DNA of 64,000 nucleotides from Saccharothrix sp. NRRL B-16348. GTDB lineage: Bacteria > Actinomycetota > Actinomycetes > Mycobacteriales > Pseudonocardiaceae. Shown here one piece after another: positions 60,602-64,000 of the stretch (within the stretch, counting starts at the first letter, position 1; every line of letters starts with the position of its first letter). The notes beneath the pieces are model-generated. The model was not told where the DNA came from. It searched no databases and worked only from the letters and a program-made list of their open reading frames with translations. Location: positions 62,001 to 126,000 of the forward strand of contig NZ_LGED01000257.1 in assembly GCF_001280085.1 (NCBI RefSeq), read 5' to 3'. The position numbers and the translations under genes were made by a program.

Positions 60602-63589
60602 CTAGAGCCGGAAGTGCTCGTGTCCCGAGTAGACGCACGTGGCGCCGGTCGAGACGGTGTCCCGCAGGTGGGCCGCGAGACCGGGGTGGCGGTCGTCCAG
60701 TTTGCGCAGCGTGTCGCGGATGCGCGCGGTGACGGCCTTGCGGGCCCGTTCGGCCTCGTCGCCGAGCCTGCGGGTGCGGCCGGCCAGACCGGCGGCGGCG
60801 CGCAGTTCGTCCAGCAGGGCGGCGCGCTCGCGGTCCAGGGCGGCGGCGCGGTCGTCGTCGAACGCGCGGTCGATCTCGTCGTCCAGTTGCGCCAGCCGCC
60901 GCCGGTAGCGGGACTTCGCCTCGTCGTCCAGCACCGGGTCGCCGCCCAGCCGCGCGGACGCCACCGCCTCCGGCGCGAGCAACGCCACCGCGGCCACCGG
61001 CTCGCCGGGGCTGCCCAGCAGCACGTGCAGGTCCCGCAACCCCTTGGAGTCCGGCATCCGCACGGTGACCCCGCCGTACGACAACGCCCACACGTCACCG
61101 TCGCGCCGGAACTCGCGGACGGTCCGCTCGGGCGACGACGCCGTGCCCGACTCCAGCGCGACCACGTCCGCCGGCGCGCCCTGCGCCCGCAACGCCTCCG
61201 CCAGGTGACGCCGCGCCCGCGACACCCACGGCCGGGCCCGCATCCGCTCGGCCGACCGCGCCGCCGCGGTCAACTCCTCGACCGCGTCGTCGCACCGGCC
61301 CAGCGCCAGGTCGACCAGGCCGAGCCACAGGTCCACCGGCCCGCTGATATCGCACCCGTACAGCGACACCAGCCACTTGCCCCGGTGCGGCGCCAGGTCG
61401 GCGCGCACCCGCGCGGCCAGCTCCCGATCACCGGTCGCGTGGGCGAACTGGGCCCGGAACCGCAGCCACAGCGGCTCGAACGACGCCTGGAACCGGTCGT
61501 CCTGGACGGGCTGGTCGAGGTGGACCCGCGCGGTCGCCACGTCACCGCGTTCCAGGGCCGTGATGCCGGCCGGCAGACCGGGGAACGGGTAGCTGCTCGC
61601 GAGCAGCTCGGGCGTCATCTCGTCCAGCTCGGCGAACCTGCCCTGCGGCAGCAGCAACGCCCACCGCAGGTGCAGGTACATCATCCGGAACCCGGTGTGG
61701 TTGCTCGCGCCCAGCTCCTCGGACCTGGCGAGCAGCGCCTCCGCCTCGGCGTACCGGCCCTGCATCGTGGCGATGATCGACTGGTCGATCGCGGCCGAGA
61801 AGTTGAACCGGGACATGCCCAGCCGCTCCGACAGCGCGACGAACGCGTGCAGCTGGTCGACGTAGCGCGGATCGCCGAGCTCCACCAGCGCCACCCACCG
61901 GAACGAGGTGGCGAAGTGCTCGACGGTGTGGTCGCCGCTGCGCCGCGACACGGTGATCAGCTCGTCGGTCAACGCGAGCCGCTGCTCGGCGCTGCCGATG
62001 CCGGGCGTGGTGTCGTGCACCGCCCACAGGCCCGTCGCCAGCGCCTCGTCGTCGCCGCCGTTGCGCGCCGCCTCGGCGGCGTACAGGCTCATCTCCCGCG
62101 CCAGCACCTCCGTCGACGCGTCCGGCGGCGGCCCGATCAGCCGGGCGTACGCCTCCCGCACCAAGGGGGTGGCCTGGCCCTCGTCCTCGGTGAACCGGTA
62201 GACCGCCAGCGCGACCCGGGCGAACGGCTCCGGGTCGGCCAGCTCGCGCGCCCACGTCGCGGCCTCGTCGAGGATCCGCCGCCCCTCGGCCGATTCGGCG
62301 CAGTGGTACAGCTCGTTGCCGAGCTCCAACGCCACCGCGATCCGCCGCCGGGCGCCCTCGGCCCGTTCCAGCGCCCGCCGGTAGTGCCCGGCGGCCTCCT
62401 CGACGGCCATCCGGCGGCTCGCGTCCCGGGCCGCCGCCACGATCAGGTCCACCGCGCGGTCGGCGGCCAGCCGGTCGCCGGCCAGGTGCGCGTGCCGGGC
62501 CAGGTCCGCCGGGAACACCTGGTCGGCCAAGTCGCCGTCCAACGCGCGCACCACGGCCGCGTGCCGTGCGTCCACATCGGACAGCGAGCCGTACAGCGCC
62601 TCGCGCACCAGGTCGTGCGCGAACGAGAACCGACCGCCGCCCCGCCCCAGTACCAGCCTGGCCTGCGCGGCCTGGTCGAGCAGCCGATCCACCGCGGGCA
62701 CCGGCAGCGACGCCGTGGCGGCCAGCACCTTGCGGTGGAACTCGTGGCCGAGCACGGCCGCCGTCGTCAGCAGGTCGCCTACCTGCGCGGGCAGCAGCGA
62801 CAGCCGCCGCCGCAACGCGTCCCGCACACCGGGCGCGATCGCGGTCACCGGCCCGCCGCCGTGCCACAGCCGTGCCGTCTGCTCGACGAAGAACGGGTTG
62901 CCGCCGGTGCGCAGGTGCACCTCGGCGACCAGGTCCGGCTCCGGCTCGCGGCCCGCCGTGCGCGCCATCAACTCGCCGACCTCGGCCGGCGCCAGACCCG
63001 TCAACGCGACCGTCGCGGCACGGCTGAGCAGCGGCGTCATCAACGGCCGCAGCGGGTGGTCCTCGGCGTCGACCTCATTGTCGCGGTAGGTGCCGATCAG
63101 CAGCACCCGTTCGAACCAGGTGTGCTGCGCGGCGAACTCCAGCAGCTTCACCGACGCCGGGTCGGCCCAGTGCAGGTCCTCCAGCACGACCAGCACCGGC
63201 CGGTGCTGCGAGACCGCCACCAACGCCGTGGTCACCGCGTCGTAGAGGGGGAAGCTCTCCGGCGTGTGCTCCGACGGCGCCTCGCCGAGCAGCACCGCCA
63301 GCGGACCGCGGTCGACCGACTCCCACTCCTCGGCGGTCGCGGCCCGGCGCAACGCCCGGATCACCTGCACCCACGGCCAGTAGCCGGGCGCGCTGTCGGA
63401 GTCCCAGCACGAGCCGCCGAGCACCAGCGCGCCCGCCCGCCGCGCCTGCTCGGCCGCGTCGGTCACCAGCGTGGTCTTGCCGATCCCGGCCTCGCCCGCG
63501 ACCAGCACCAACCCGCCGTGGCTGCCCACCGCGCGGTCGACTTCCGCGCGCAGCACCCCGGCTGGGTGGTCACGTCCGATGAGTCGCAT
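60602..63589 (-). CDS. large AAA/STAND-type ATPase regulator without LuxR domain
   Basis: 995-aa protein. N-terminal AAA ATPase: Walker A VAGEAGIGKTTLV, Walker B LVVLEDLHWADPASV, then LTGLAPAEVGELM and GGNPFFVEQ as in LuxR-type LAL regulators. The middle ~500 residues are TPR-like helices (AAGHYRRALERAEG, EAEALLARSEELGA and many more). The C-terminal ~150 residues hold VWALSYGGVTVRMPDSKGLRDLHVLLGSPGEPVAAVALL, a domain frequent in actinobacterial AAA regulators in place of a LuxR HTH, followed by a helical coiled segment rich in Arg/Asp. The ATG at 63589 has no Shine-Dalgarno; a TAGGTT element upstream suggests a leaderless mRNA. Confidence 0.82.
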   Translation of the reverse strand: MRLIGRDHPAGVLRAEVDRAVGSHGGLVLVAGEAGIGKTTLVTDAAEQARRAGALVLGGSCWDSDSAPGYWPWVQVIRALRRAATAEEWESVDRGPLAVLLGEAPSEHTPESFPLYDAVTTALVAVSQHRPVLVVLEDLHWADPASVKLLEFAAQHTWFERVLLIGTYRDNEVDAEDHPLRPLMTPLLSRAATVALTGLAPAEVGELMARTAGREPEPDLVAEVHLRTGGNPFFVEQTARLWHGGGPVTAIAPGVRDALRRRLSLLPAQVGDLLTTAAVLGHEFHRKVLAATASLPVPAVDRLLDQAAQARLVLGRGGGRFSFAHDLVREALYGSLSDVDARHAAVVRALDGDLADQVFPADLARHAHLAGDRLAADRAVDLIVAAARDASRRMAVEEAAGHYRRALERAEGARRRIAVALELGNELYHCAESAEGRRILDEAATWARELADPEPFARVALAVYRFTEDEGQATPLVREAYARLIGPPPDASTEVLAREMSLYAAEAARNGGDDEALATGLWAVHDTTPGIGSAEQRLALTDELITVSRRSGDHTVEHFATSFRWVALVELGDPRYVDQLHAFVALSERLGMSRFNFSAAIDQSIIATMQGRYAEAEALLARSEELGASNHTGFRMMYLHLRWALLLPQGRFAELDEMTPELLASSYPFPGLPAGITALERGDVATARVHLDQPVQDDRFQASFEPLWLRFRAQFAHATGDRELAARVRADLAPHRGKWLVSLYGCDISGPVDLWLGLVDLALGRCDDAVEELTAAARSAERMRARPWVSRARRHLAEALRAQGAPADVVALESGTASSPERTVREFRRDGDVWALSYGGVTVRMPDSKGLRDLHVLLGSPGEPVAAVALLAPEAVASARLGGDPVLDDEAKSRYRRRLAQLDDEIDRAFDDDRAAALDRERAALLDELRAAAGLAGRTRRLGDEAERARKAVTARIRDTLRKLDDRHPGLAAHLRDTVSTGATCVYSGHEHFRL

Positions 63590-63633
63590 GGCAGGGTGAA
63601 ACCTAGCCCATCGGACCGACAGGGTGCCGGCGT

Positions 63634-64000
63634 TCAGGCGATGTCGGACGCCCTCAACTCGCTCAGTTGTGCGAACGCGGCGTCCACCGCGCCGGGCAGC
63701 ACGGCCGGGTCGCCGTCCGCCAGCACGTTGCCCGCCGTGTAGCAGGCCAGCGCCAGTTGCGGTGCGAGCACGGCCACCTCGGGGGACGCCCCGCGGTCGA
63801 GCAGGGTGGCGCGGAAGATCTCGGTCAGCCGGGCGAACTTGCGCGCGGCGCGGTCCCGCAGTTCGGGGTTCTCGCGCAGCAGCCGTTCGTGCGCGCGGAA
63901 GTGTTCGCCGTCCGCGGTCAGCTCCCGGCACAGCTCCGTCGCGACCGCGCGCAGCTGCGCCACCGCGCCCGCCAGGTCGGTGACCGGCGGCAACGCCCGG
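63634..64000 (-). CDS. TetR-family regulator, C-terminal part (5' end outside window)
   Basis: About 120 residues of the ligand-binding half of a TetR-type regulator: LPPVTDLAGAVAQLRAVATELCRELTADGEHFRAHERLLRENPELRDRAARKFARLTEIF, then LAPQLALACYTAGNVLADG and a short acidic end. The helix-turn-helix lies beyond base 64000. The stop is 44 bp upstream of the AAA-regulator start on the same strand, so the two could be co-transcribed or the TetR could control it. Confidence 0.82.
   Translation of the reverse strand, partial: RALPPVTDLAGAVAQLRAVATELCRELTADGEHFRAHERLLRENPELRDRAARKFARLTEIFRATLLDRGASPEVAVLAPQLALACYTAGNVLADGDPAVLPGAVDAAFAQLSELRASDIA

Overview
The window is very high-GC DNA with GTG and TTG starts, many 4-bp ATGA/GTGA gene overlaps and actinobacterial families (IcmF, ESX/type VII accessory genes, CE1758/CE1759 oxidoreductases, DUF3152, DUF4345, Trypco1). 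It reads as the chromosome of a filamentous actinobacterium, most likely a Pseudonocardiaceae member of the Saccharothrix/Lentzea type (inference). I see no rRNA, tRNA, CRISPR array or transposase.

Layout. 1-6 kb: carbohydrate block with a GH3 glucosidase, a divergent LacI regulator, a glutathionyl-hydroquinone reductase-like enzyme and a decayed GH97-NPCBM gene. 6-8.3 kb: AI-2E-type exporter, HxlR regulator, DUF4345 protein. 8.5-15.7 kb: an XRE-NACHT membrane STAND NTPase, a three-gene ESX-like cassette with translational overlaps, the stub of a fourth cassette gene, and a secreted serine hydrolase with a secreted esterase. 16-22 kb: GH5-CBM2 cellulase behind a perfect CebR box, an AlkB-like dioxygenase behind a perfect LexA/SOS box, a 55-aa ORF, and fused isobutyryl-CoA mutase. 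22-26.5 kb: two-component pair with palindromic sites, plus membrane and lipoprotein genes. 26.5-32.3 kb: cellobiose-type uptake and hydrolysis cluster (LacI, binding protein, two permeases, GH1). 32.3-38.7 kb: cell-surface and hypothetical genes. 38.9-44.4 kb: topoisomerase IV parE-parC, with a 309-aa intein in parC and a second SOS box upstream. 44.4-51.7 kb: methyltransferase, a recombination scar of gene fragments, acyl-CoA-dehydrogenase-like protein, luciferase-like monooxygenase with flavin reductase, GNAT, acyltransferase and hisG. 51.7-57 kb: a two-gene predicted conflict system (Trypco1 plus a 1627-aa trypsin-NACHT-solenoid protein). 57-64 kb: FMN reductase, DrrAB-type exporter, TerC protein, a large AAA regulator and a truncated TetR gene.

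How it works together. The polysaccharide theme is strong: secreted GH5 cuts cellulose, the ABC importer would take up cello-oligomers and cytoplasmic GH1 would hydrolyse them. The operators suggest two different LacI-family controls, because the box at the cellulase is of CebR type while the regulator beside the importer sits behind an AACCGGTT-type site. Two perfect SOS boxes suggest that an alkylation-repair enzyme and either parE-parC or a small membrane protein respond to DNA damage. The most promising candidate for an under-described system is the Trypco1/trypsin-NACHT pair at 51.7-56.9 kb. The XRE-NACHT gene at 8.5 kb and the parC intein with a substituted block-B histidine and a dead homing endonuclease are also notable.
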